Shown piece by piece: positions 17,005 to 24,005 of a DNA stretch of 64,000 bases. A program made the position numbers and the translations under genes. Source of the DNA: Bacteroidota bacterium. Its GTDB lineage: Bacteria; Bacteroidota; Bacteroidia; Chitinophagales; LD1. The first letter of the stretch is position 1, and each line of letters opens with the position of its first letter. The notes under the pieces were generated by a model. The model made no database searches. It was not told the origin of the DNA and saw only the letters and a program-made list of their open reading frames with translations. The stretch covers positions 1-64,000 of the forward strand of contig JAFDYN010000007.1 in NCBI GenBank assembly GCA_018267385.1. Reading direction: 5' to 3'.

Positions 17005-17216
17005 TTTTTATACTTGGCTTTGACTTCTGACCATGGCCTGAAGGTCGCTTCGCCACTGTTAATCTTTGCTATTCGCTGATCCAGGATTTCCTTGTGCTCT
17101 TTGGATATAGATTCAAGCGAATTGTCGCGGGCGATATCATCCCACAGTTCTTGTACGAGCTGCAGCTTTTCTTCCACCGGTAGCTTATGAAGCTCTGCTA
17201 TTTGCGATTTATCCAT
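17001..17216 (-). CDS. Addiction-module antitoxin (CHP02574/PF09720 type)
   Basis: A 71-aa protein of the unstable antitoxin family that pairs with RelE/ParE toxins. The N-terminal helix KSQIAELHKLPVEEKLQLVQELWDDI carries the typical LPVEEKLQLV-x-x-LWDDI pattern. The C-terminal half, HKEILDQRIAKINSGE followed by the W-SEVKAK motif, is also characteristic. The ATG at 17216 is preferred, directly preceded by ggaggt; an in-frame TTG 18 nt upstream is the alternative. It is transcribed ahead of and overlaps the toxin gene by 4 nt. It should neutralise the toxin and may repress its own operon. Confidence 0.85.
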   Translation of the reverse strand: MDKSQIAELHKLPVEEKLQLVQELWDDIARDNSLESISKEHKEILDQRIAKINSGEATFRPWSEVKAKYKK

Positions 17217-17374
17217 ACCTCCGCTTTTACCCAAAGTTACCGATTCTTATCTTATCCATGAAGTGTGCTTCAGCGACTGGCCGTCTCAGTTGCACCTATC
17301 CCCCTGCTTAACATCTTTTTACAACGCCCTGCTTTGTTAAAACTTAAATTCGCTCTCCCAAAAGATACACGCAC

Positions 17375-18388
17375 ATGGAAGTAATCACACCATCCTCATC
17401 ATCTGTAGACATCGCGTCTCTGAATGATCGTATCAACCGCGAGAGCGCCTTCATAGACGTGCTGAATATGGAGCTCGGCAAGGTGGTCGTAGGCCAGAAG
17501 TACATGGTAGAGCGCCTGCTGCTCGCCGTCCTCTCCAATGGCCACATCCTCCTGGAGGGTGTGCCCGGCCTCGCCAAGACCCTCTCGATCAAATCGCTCG
17601 CCTCGGCGGTACACGCGGGTTTCTCGCGGATCCAGTTCACGCCGGACCTGCTCCCTGCCGATCTGATCGGTACCATGATATACAATCCAAAGGACCACGA
17701 GTTCAGCGTGAAGAAGGGCCCTGTATTCTCCAACTTTATCCTGGCAGATGAGATCAACCGTGCCCCGGCCAAGGTGCAGTCTGCACTGCTCGAGGCCATG
17801 CAGGAGCGCCAGGTGACCATCGGTGAGCAGACCTTCAAGCTGGAGGAGCCTTTCCTCGTGCTCGCCACGCAGAACCCGATAGAGCAGGAGGGTACCTACC
17901 CGCTGCCAGAGGCGCAGGTAGACCGCTTCATGCTAAAGGTGGTCGTGACCTATCCTAAAAAAGAAGAAGAGCAACTGATCATGCGTCAGAATATGTCGTA
18001 TGATGCGCCTAAGATCAACCCGGTCATCTCTAAAGAGGCCCTCGTCTCTGCCCGTCGTACTACCCGCGAGGTATATATGGATGAGAAGATCGAGCGCTAT
18101 ATCCTGGATATTGTTTTCGCTACCCGTCGTCCGGAGGACTACAAGCTGGGCAAGATCAAGCCGCTCATCACCTACGGTGGCTCCCCTCGCGCCAGTATCA
18201 ATCTGGCTCTCGCTGCCAAGGCTTACGCCTTTATCAAGCGCCGCGGCTATGTGATACCGGAGGACGTACGCGCCGTATGCTATGACGTACTGCGTCACCG
18301 TATCGGCCTGACTTACGAGGCTGAAGCCGAAAATGTAACAACAGAAGAGATCATCAGCGACATCCTGAACGCGGTAGAAGTACCATAG
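17375..18388 (+). CDS. MoxR-family AAA+ ATPase
   Basis: A 337-aa cytoplasmic AAA+ ATPase of the MoxR group, the first gene of the Bat operon. Walker A is GVPGLAKT (62-69) and Walker B FILADEINRAP (121-131). Sensor and lid segments ATQNPIEQEGTYPLPEAQ (about 168-185) and GGSPRASINLALAAKAYAF follow. MoxR proteins act as chaperone-like ATPases working with VWA-domain partners, here encoded directly downstream. The ATG at 17375 gives the usual N-terminus. The DUF58 gene follows after 6 nt. Confidence 0.92.
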   Translation: MEVITPSSSSVDIASLNDRINRESAFIDVLNMELGKVVVGQKYMVERLLLAVLSNGHILLEGVPGLAKTLSIKSLASAVHAGFSRIQFTPDLLPADLIGTMIYNPKDHEFSVKKGPVFSNFILADEINRAPAKVQSALLEAMQERQVTIGEQTFKLEEPFLVLATQNPIEQEGTYPLPEAQVDRFMLKVVVTYPKKEEEQLIMRQNMSYDAPKINPVISKEALVSARRTTREVYMDEKIERYILDIVFATRRPEDYKLGKIKPLITYGGSPRASINLALAAKAYAFIKRRGYVIPEDVRAVCYDVLRHRIGLTYEAEAENVTTEEIISDILNAVEVP

Positions 18389-18394
18389 ACCATC

Positions 18395-19321
18395 ATGACA
18401 AAGGCGTCTCAAATAAAGTCTGATAAAGCGCAGGCTGCAGATAGCGCGCAGAGTGAACGGCGGAAAAAGCTACGCAGGATCGAAATCAAGACCCGCAAGC
18501 TCTCCGCACAGGTTTTCTCTGGTAGCTATCACTCTGCCTTCAAGGGACGTGGTATTTCCTTTAGTGAGGTGCGTGAGTATCAGTTTGGAGATGATATCCG
18601 CTCTATAGATTGGAATGTGACCGCCCGTGCCAATAGGCCATTCATCAAGGTATTTGAAGAAGAGCGAGAGCAGACGCTGATGCTGCTTATAGATGTGAGC
18701 CGCTCTACCATGTTTGGCACGCAGACGGAGTTTAAGAAGGAGATCATCGAGATCATCAGCGGCATATTGGCTTTCTCTGCGATCACCAATAACGATAAGG
18801 TCGGTGTCATCTTCTTCAGTGATAAAGTAGAGAAGTTCATCCCTGCCAAGAAGGGCAAGTCGCACATCATGCGCATCATTTCTGAGATAGACAGCTTTGA
18901 GTCAAAGGAGCGCGGCACAGACCTGGCCGAGGCGCTGAAGTACTTTAATAATGTGAGCAAGAAGAAGGCGATCGCTTTTATGATATCAGACTTCATGGGG
19001 GGCAAGGATATTCAGAAGGAGCTGACCATCGCAGCCCGTAAGCATGATTTTATTGGCATTCAGATATATGACAAGCGTGAACGCCTGATGGAGGACGTCG
19101 GCACAGTACTCATACAGGATGCCGAGTCCGGCGTAGAGTTCTTTGCAGACACCTCTGACAAGCGTCTCCGCGCCCAGATACAAAAGCTGTTTGACGAGCA
19201 GCAGGTGAAGAACAAGGTCACTTTCGGCAAAGCCGGTGCCCAGTTCGTAAGCATCGATACTACTGCCAACTATGTGACAGCCCTCATGAAGATGTTTAAA
19301 GAAAGGGAGATAAAGCGGTAA
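18395..19321 (+). CDS. DUF58-domain protein (VWA-like, Bat operon)
   Basis: A 308-aa cytoplasmic protein of the DUF58 family, which pairs with MoxR ATPases. The DUF58 core motif reads EYQFGDDIRSIDWNVTAR (about 61-78). It is followed by a VWA-like segment LMLLIDVSRSTMFGT (about 92-106) with a partial metal-site DxSxS pattern. It lies 6 nt after moxR and its TAA shares a base with the ATG of the next gene. The protein is thought to be a substrate or adaptor of the MoxR ATPase, but its precise activity is not established. Confidence 0.9.
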   Translation: MTKASQIKSDKAQAADSAQSERRKKLRRIEIKTRKLSAQVFSGSYHSAFKGRGISFSEVREYQFGDDIRSIDWNVTARANRPFIKVFEEEREQTLMLLIDVSRSTMFGTQTEFKKEIIEIISGILAFSAITNNDKVGVIFFSDKVEKFIPAKKGKSHIMRIISEIDSFESKERGTDLAEALKYFNNVSKKKAIAFMISDFMGGKDIQKELTIAARKHDFIGIQIYDKRERLMEDVGTVLIQDAESGVEFFADTSDKRLRAQIQKLFDEQQVKNKVTFGKAGAQFVSIDTTANYVTALMKMFKEREIKR

Positions 19322-20385
19322 TGAAAGCGCTTCATAACATATCATATATCTCCGGTGGTCAAAGCCCGCTCCTGTCTGTAGGGACAGGTCGCGACCTGTC
19401 CCTACCAGCTAGGCGCATCAAGCATCTTGCATTGTCTTGCCTCTTGGTTCTTGCTTCTTGCGTCTCTCACGCCCAAATCTCCGCCACCTTCAAGGGTGAC
19501 TCGTCTAAGATCGAGATCGGAGACTACTTTAATATGAAGCTGGTGGTCAATGCGCAGCCGGATATCGTGGTAGACTTCCCGACCTTTCCCGGCGATACCA
19601 TCGGCAAGATCGGCATCGTCAAAAAGGACAAGATAGATACCGCTAAGATCGGTACGAGCACGATCTACTCACAGAATATCACCATACAGGCCTATGAGGG
19701 TGGGCAGTATATCTTCACCCCGCTAAAGGTCTACTCTATGAATACGGTGACGCGTGTGATAGACAGCGCCTACACCAATGCATACCAGCTGCAGGTCACT
19801 GAGCCGGCCGTAGACACTACCAAGCCGATCAAACCGATCAAGGCCCCGCTGAATGTGCCTTACCAGCTCAATGAGTTTTACAGCTGGATAGCCATAGGGC
19901 TGGTCATACTCGCGGCGATCATCATCGGCATCATACTCTATCTCCGGTACAAGAAGAAGCCGGCACCGGTCGTAGCCCGTCCGCGGCCAAAAGACCCCGC
20001 CCACATATGGGCAGCCAAAGAGCTGAAGAAGCTGGAGGATGAAAAGCTCTGGCAGAAGGACCAGGTCAAGCTCTACCACTCGCGCCTGGCAGATATCCTG
20101 CGCAGCTATCTTGAGTTCCGCTATGACTACTATGCACTGGAGTCTACCACTGGCGAGATAGAGCAGGAGCTGGACCGCCTGGGTATCGGCCTCGATGCGC
20201 GCAGCCGCATCATGGAGACCCTGCGTCTGGCCGACTTTGTCAAGTTTGCCAAGATGAACCCTGCACCTGATCAGAATATGCGCAGCATGCAGAATGCTTC
20301 TGCCTTTGTAGAAGAGACCAAACAGCTCGTGACCGAGCCGGCAGAGAATAAACAAAACCCACCCGCTAAAAAGAAGAAGAAATAG
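19321..20385 (+). CDS. Bat-operon membrane protein with repeat-derived N-terminus
   Basis: A 354-aa protein with an N-terminal signal peptide (core LALSCLLVLASCVSHA, about 36-51), a periplasmic beta-rich domain (about 52-175), one membrane helix (IAIGLVILAAIIIGIILYL, about 190-208) and a basic, helical cytoplasmic tail. The C-terminal helical domain (KEL-KLEDEKLWQ through LRLADFVKFAKMNP) matches the unnamed Bat-operon proteins found between DUF58 and batA. Residues 20-29 (VGTGRDLSLP) are encoded by a perfect 28-bp palindrome. This makes the region before the signal peptide unusually long at about 34 residues. The ATG shares a base with the preceding stop, and no better start exists after the palindrome. 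Confidence 0.8.
   Translation: MKALHNISYISGGQSPLLSVGTGRDLSLPARRIKHLALSCLLVLASCVSHAQISATFKGDSSKIEIGDYFNMKLVVNAQPDIVVDFPTFPGDTIGKIGIVKKDKIDTAKIGTSTIYSQNITIQAYEGGQYIFTPLKVYSMNTVTRVIDSAYTNAYQLQVTEPAVDTTKPIKPIKAPLNVPYQLNEFYSWIAIGLVILAAIIIGIILYLRYKKKPAPVVARPRPKDPAHIWAAKELKKLEDEKLWQKDQVKLYHSRLADILRSYLEFRYDYYALESTTGEIEQELDRLGIGLDARSRIMETLRLADFVKFAKMNPAPDQNMRSMQNASAFVEETKQLVTEPAENKQNPPAKKKKK
19378..19405. repeat. Perfect 28-bp palindrome inside a coding region
   Basis: Each arm reads gtagggacaggtcg, and the second arm is its exact reverse complement. The palindrome is in frame with the gene starting at 19321 and adds ten codons before the signal peptide core. The arms resemble a class of short palindromes usually seen between genes in Bacteroidota. 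Confidence 0.9.
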
Positions 20386-20386
20386 G

Positions 20387-21394
20387 ATGTTTCACCTGTC
20401 ACATATCACGTGGGCCAATCAGTGGGTGCTGTGGCTGATACCGGTGGTAGCCATCCTGGCCACCGTATGGTGGTACCTGCGCCGGCGGCGGCAGTATCCG
20501 ACATTGACCTTTTCTGATACGTCTGCCTTTAAGGGCTTCCAATCTCCTTTGAAAGGTGTACTGAAAAAATATGCACCGCTCCTGCGCATCCTCTCGCTCG
20601 GCTTCCTGCTCGTAGCGCTGGCCCGCCCGCAGAGCAGCTACGATGAGAGCAAGTCTACCACCGAGGGTATAGATATCGTCCTGGCTATGGACGTGTCTAC
20701 GTCTATGCTGTCTCAGGACTTCAAACCAAACCGCCTGGAGGCTGCCAAAAGTGTCGCATTAGACTTCGTGGAGGGTCGCCCGCATGACCGTATCGGGCTG
20801 GTGGTCTTTGCAGGTGAGAGCTTCACGCAGTGCCCGGTCACCATAGACCATGTGATCGTGAAGAACCAGCTCAAGGATATCAAAAATGGCATTCTGGAGG
20901 ATGGCACGGCCATAGGCATGGGCCTCTCTACCGCCGTGCAGCGGCTCAAGGACAGCGAGAGCAAGACCAAGGTGGTGATACTCATGACGGATGGTGTCAA
21001 TAACCGCGGCATCATAGATCCGCGCATGGCGGCCGATATCGCTACACAGTTTGGCGTGCGCTGCTATACCATCGGCGTGGGCAAGAACGGCCAGGCGCTG
21101 ACGCCTGTCGCGATGGGTCCCAATGGCCTCATCTTTGACTATGCCGAGGTGCAGATAGACGAGGCCCTGCTCAAGAGCATAGCAGACAAGACCGGCGGCA
21201 GGTACTACCGCGCCACAGACAATAAGACCCTGAAAGGGATCTTTGAGCAGATAGACAAACTGGAGAAGACCAAGATCAATGTCTCAGCCTTCACGCACAA
21301 GACGGAGAAATTCCAGCTCTTTGCCCTGATCGCTGCGGCGCTGCTCTTGATCGAGTGGATTTTACGTTACACCGTATTAAGGAGTATACCTTAA
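20387..21394 (+). CDS. batA: BatA: membrane-anchored VWA protein
   Basis: A 335-aa protein with two N-terminal membrane helices (about 14-31 and 63-80), a von Willebrand A domain and a C-terminal helix (LFALIAAALLLIEWILRY). The metal-ion site DVSTS (102-106) and the later T of VILMTDGVNNRG are intact. BatA belongs to the Bacteroides aerotolerance (Bat) system, where the VWA proteins are thought to assemble with BatB and the TPR proteins under MoxR control. The stop is followed by a 500-bp insertion carrying a broken S23 gene before batB, which breaks the normally tight spacing. Confidence 0.9.
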   Translation: MFHLSHITWANQWVLWLIPVVAILATVWWYLRRRRQYPTLTFSDTSAFKGFQSPLKGVLKKYAPLLRILSLGFLLVALARPQSSYDESKSTTEGIDIVLAMDVSTSMLSQDFKPNRLEAAKSVALDFVEGRPHDRIGLVVFAGESFTQCPVTIDHVIVKNQLKDIKNGILEDGTAIGMGLSTAVQRLKDSESKTKVVILMTDGVNNRGIIDPRMAADIATQFGVRCYTIGVGKNGQALTPVAMGPNGLIFDYAEVQIDEALLKSIADKTGGRYYRATDNKTLKGIFEQIDKLEKTKINVSAFTHKTEKFQLFALIAAALLLIEWILRYTVLRSIP

Positions 21395-21400
21395 ATACAG

Positions 21401-21429
21401 GGGACAAAGGGCGAAGGACGAGGGACGGA
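21401..21429. repeat. Left inverted repeat flanking the S23 element
   Basis: This arm contains gggcgaaggacg (21410-21421), exactly complementary to cgtccttcgccc at 21874-21885. The surrounding bases are also purine-rich repeats of gggac/aagg. It begins 6 nt after the batA stop codon. Confidence 0.7.
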
Positions 21430-21474
21430 ATACAAAAGGAACGCGGGATTGAGAAATTAAATAAAAATGAAACT

Positions 21475-21839
21475 ATGAAAGACCGGTTAGATGAGGTAGT
21501 ATTTTACACGCTATCTATGGAGTTGTGGGATGAGTTTTGGATAGATGGCGATACGTTAGAGCAGGATGTGAGGGGCCGGAAATACTGAAACAACTAACCA
21601 GAAGCGTAGGATCTATCAGTGCTAATATTGAAGAAGGATATGGCCGGGGTTTTGGAAAAGAGTACCCTCAGTTTCTAAGGTACTCCAGAGGCTCAGCCAG
21701 AGAATCTAAAGGATGGTACAAAAGATCTGAGAAGCTATTATCAAAAGAAAAAGTGCAAAAGAGGATTGAAAAATTGGATTCGATAATCGCAATGACAACT
21801 GCGGCTATAAACACATTAGAAGGTAAAAACAAAAAATAA
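21475..21839 (+). pseudogene. Frameshifted four-helix-bundle (S23/IVP-like) protein gene
   Basis: The sequence reads as a protein of the S23 or 23S-rRNA-intervening-sequence (four-helix bundle) family, but in two frames. The first frame starts at the ATG at 21475 (MKDRLDEVVFYTLSMELWDE) and runs to ...DVRGR, then hits TGA at 21586. The second frame continues from about 21570 with EILKQLTRSVGSISANIEEG, YGRGFGKEYPQFLRYSRGSA and a helical, Lys-rich C-terminus ending at 21839. One G appears missing near 21579, so this is a -1 frameshift, a real mutation or a sequencing error. Inverted repeats flank it, and it interrupts batA-batB. It may be a small mobile unit; the function of the intact family is not settled. 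Confidence 0.8.
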
Positions 21840-21870
21840 ATAAGAAGGGCCAATGACGGTCGCTTGTCGC

Positions 21871-21900
21871 CCCCGTCCTTCGCCCTCCGTCCCCCGTCCT
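21871..21900. repeat. Right inverted repeat flanking the S23 element
   Basis: This arm contains cgtccttcgccc (21874-21885), the exact reverse complement of 21410-21421, and continues as C/T-rich DNA directly to the batB ATG at 21901. The right edge of the insertion therefore supplies the entire leader of batB. Confidence 0.7.
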
Positions 21901-22911
21901 ATGTTCAGATTCGAACACATAGAATACCTACTACTGCTGGCCCTTCTGGTGCCGGTGCTGCTGCTGTTCATCTACTTCTCTGTATGGCGCAGGAAGAGCA
22001 TCGAGCGCTTTGGCAGCAAGTCTCTGGTGTACCAGCTCATTCCTGATTTCTCTGATGGCAAGCAGGTCATCAAGTTCGTACTCCTCACCCTGGCATACAT
22101 CTGCCTCGTCATCGCCATAGCCAATCCACAGATCGGCACCAAGCAGGAGAAGGTGAAACGCAATGGTATAGATGTAGTGGTGGCGCTGGACGTATCGCGC
22201 AGTATGCTCGCACAGGACGTGCAGCCTAACCGCCTGGCACGCGCCAAAAACTTTATCTCAAACTTTGTAGACCAGCTCAAAAATGACCGCTTTGCGATGG
22301 TCATCTTTGCAGGCCGCGCCTATCTGCAGATGCCACTGTCTGTAGACTATAGTGCGGTAAAGTTATACCTGCGATCGGTGAGCACGGAGAGCGTGCCTAC
22401 GCAGGGTACCAATATCGGTGAGGCGATCGATCTTGCCAATGAGTCTTTCGCCAAAGGCGATAACAAGTCGAAGGCCCTTATCATCATCTCTGACGGGGAG
22501 GACAACGAGCCGGGTGTAGAGGAGGCCCTCGAAAAGGCAGCGCAAAACGGTATCAAGGTCTTCACCGTGGCTGTCGGCACAGAGAAGGGTTCCCCTATCC
22601 CGCTGCCAAATGGCGACTACAAGCGCGATGCGGAGAATAACATCGTCCTCTCTAAAGTAAACATCGAGGCTATGCGCAGCTATGCGGCCAAGGGTAATGG
22701 CAAGGCGCTGATCCTCGGCAATGGCAAAGATGAGATAGAAGCGATATTCAAAGAGCTGGGCCGCATCTCTACCAAGGAAATAGATGACGTGGTCTTCACC
22801 GAGTACGACGACAAGTTCCAATATTTCCTCATAGCGGCTGCGCTGCTGCTCATAGCAGAGTTTATGCTCAGCGAGCGCCGCAGCAGGCTGTTTGAAAAGC
22901 TGAAGATATGA
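21901..22911 (+). CDS. batB: BatB: membrane-anchored VWA protein
   Basis: A 336-aa protein of the same plan as BatA: helices at about 9-27 and 58-75, a VWA domain with an intact metal site DVSRS (97-101) and IIISDGEDNEPG, and a C-terminal helix (YFLIAAALLLIAEFML). The ATG at 21901 directly follows the inverted repeat. An in-frame codon at 21853 lies inside the repeat and would add an unlikely basic, proline-rich leader. Its end overlaps batC by 4 nt (ATGA). It is thought to form the membrane VWA complex with BatA. Confidence 0.9.
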   Translation: MFRFEHIEYLLLLALLVPVLLLFIYFSVWRRKSIERFGSKSLVYQLIPDFSDGKQVIKFVLLTLAYICLVIAIANPQIGTKQEKVKRNGIDVVVALDVSRSMLAQDVQPNRLARAKNFISNFVDQLKNDRFAMVIFAGRAYLQMPLSVDYSAVKLYLRSVSTESVPTQGTNIGEAIDLANESFAKGDNKSKALIIISDGEDNEPGVEEALEKAAQNGIKVFTVAVGTEKGSPIPLPNGDYKRDAENNIVLSKVNIEAMRSYAAKGNGKALILGNGKDEIEAIFKELGRISTKEIDDVVFTEYDDKFQYFLIAAALLLIAEFMLSERRSRLFEKLKI

Positions 22912-23726
22912 TGAGGCAGATGGCACATATTATCCCATACTATCGGAGTACAGCAATACGCCTCAGCGCCTCAGCGCCTCTGCGGTTGATCTGTATTATG
23001 GTGTTTATCCTGGTCGCCTTATCCTCCTTTGCCCAAGAGGAGCGTGGCCTTACCCGCGATGGCAATAAGCTCTTCACCAAGGGGAAATACCCTGATGCAG
23101 AAGCCGCGTACAAAAAGGCGCTGGAGAAAAAGAATAACTTCCCTGAGGCGATCTTCAATCTGGGCGATGCCATCTACAAGCAGAAGCGCTACGATGACGC
23201 CATAGCGCAGTTTGAGCTGGCCGCCAAGACCTTCAAGGACCCAAAGCAAAAAGCTCAGGCCTATCACAACCTCGGCAATGCCCAGCTGGACAAAGAGGAA
23301 TACGAAAAGGCAGTAGATGCCTACAAGCAGGCGCTGAAGCTCAACCCTGCAGACCGTGACACCCGCTACAACCTGGCCTACGCCAATGCCAAACTGCGCA
23401 AAGAGCAGCAGCAAAACCAGCAGAACAAAAACAACAAGAACAACAAAGACAACAAGGACCAGAATAAGGACAATAAGGATCAGGATAAAAAGGACCAGCA
23501 GGGCAAAGGCGATAAGGATAAGAAGGATAATAAAGACCAGAAAGACAAAGACCAGCAGGGCAAAGGCGATAAAGATCAGAAGAAGCCAGGCGAGCAGCCT
23601 AAACTGACCAAGGAGCAGGCCGAGAAGCTGCTGGAAGCGCTGAAAGCCGAAGAGCAAAAGGCGCAGGACAAAATGCAGAAGAAAGCCGCAAAACCGGCAG
23701 ACGTCCAGATAGAGAAGGACTGGTAA
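22908..23726 (+). CDS. batC: BatC: exported TPR protein with K/D/N/Q-rich tail
   Basis: A 272-aa protein with a signal peptide (core LICIMVFILVALSSFA, about 28-43) and three TPR units (about 46-165). A highly charged low-complexity stretch of K, D, N and Q follows at about 166-225, then a helical C-terminus. The tail contains two copies of DQQGKGDKD about 57 nt apart. Residues about 17-27 (IRLSASAPLRL) come from a common interspersed repeat read in frame, lengthening the region before the signal core. ATGA coupling to batB fixes the start. It acts in the periplasm as a TPR scaffold of the Bat complex. Confidence 0.88.
   Translation: MMRQMAHIIPYYRSTAIRLSASAPLRLICIMVFILVALSSFAQEERGLTRDGNKLFTKGKYPDAEAAYKKALEKKNNFPEAIFNLGDAIYKQKRYDDAIAQFELAAKTFKDPKQKAQAYHNLGNAQLDKEEYEKAVDAYKQALKLNPADRDTRYNLAYANAKLRKEQQQNQQNKNNKNNKDNKDQNKDNKDQDKKDQQGKGDKDKKDNKDQKDKDQQGKGDKDQKKPGEQPKLTKEQAEKLLEALKAEEQKAQDKMQKKAAKPADVQIEKDW
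22958..22990. repeat. Interspersed repeat inside the batC start region
   Basis: A run of cgcctcag-cgcctcag-cgcctctg units, followed by cggttgat, resembles a repeat I recall as common between genes in Bacteroidota and other bacteria (reverse strand aaccgcagaggcgctgagg). Here it is in frame within batC before the signal peptide core. Confidence 0.5.
23493..23576 (+). repeat. Internal duplication in the batC low-complexity tail
   Basis: The 27-nt segments at 23493-23519 and 23550-23576 (gaccagcagg ... gataa-gat) differ at one base and are 57 nt apart. They encode DQQGKGDKD twice. This indicates slippage or unequal crossover in the K/D/N/Q-rich tail. Confidence 0.8.
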
Positions 23727-23742
23727 ATAGCGCTCTCTTGTT

Positions 23743-23838
23743 TTTTGTCATCCCGGGCAATAGCGAGGGATCTATGCCTCCCAGCCTTGGACCGCACCTG
23801 TCATAAATTCCATTATCACTTCGCTCTGGATGACAAAA
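23743..23838. repeat. 96-bp element with 11-bp terminal inverted repeats
   Basis: The ends ttttgtcatcc (23743-23753) and ggatgacaaaa (23828-23838) are perfect inverted repeats of each other. The interior has partial dyad symmetry (tagcgagg / cttcgctct) and no coding potential. It lies between batC and batD and looks like a short miniature or palindromic repeat of the type often seen in Bacteroidota. Confidence 0.7.
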
Positions 23839-23879
23839 TACAAAAGAAAGGATGCTCGACAGCGTCACTAGCTCACGTA

Positions 23880-23931
23880 GTTCTTCCATCTCCTTGGGAG
23901 AGGGAAGATGCCGAAGGCAGATAGGTGAGGT
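23880..23931. repeat. 52-nt interspersed repeat, copy 2
   Basis: It differs at three of 52 positions from the element at 14736-14787, in the same orientation on the plus strand. It is the second repeat in the batC-batD spacer, which is 279 nt long as a result. Confidence 0.75.
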
Positions 23932-24005
23932 GCCCACTTGTCAAAAATCCTTAACAATACCCCCTCTCTCTTGAGTTTTATCTATCCTTACTTCAATTTT
24001 GTATT

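Noticed and set aside
23401-23590. Tandem repeat array resembling a CRISPR or satellite in batC
   Set aside because: It is in-frame coding low complexity (K, D, N, Q) with only one longer duplicated unit; no regular spacer-repeat pattern.
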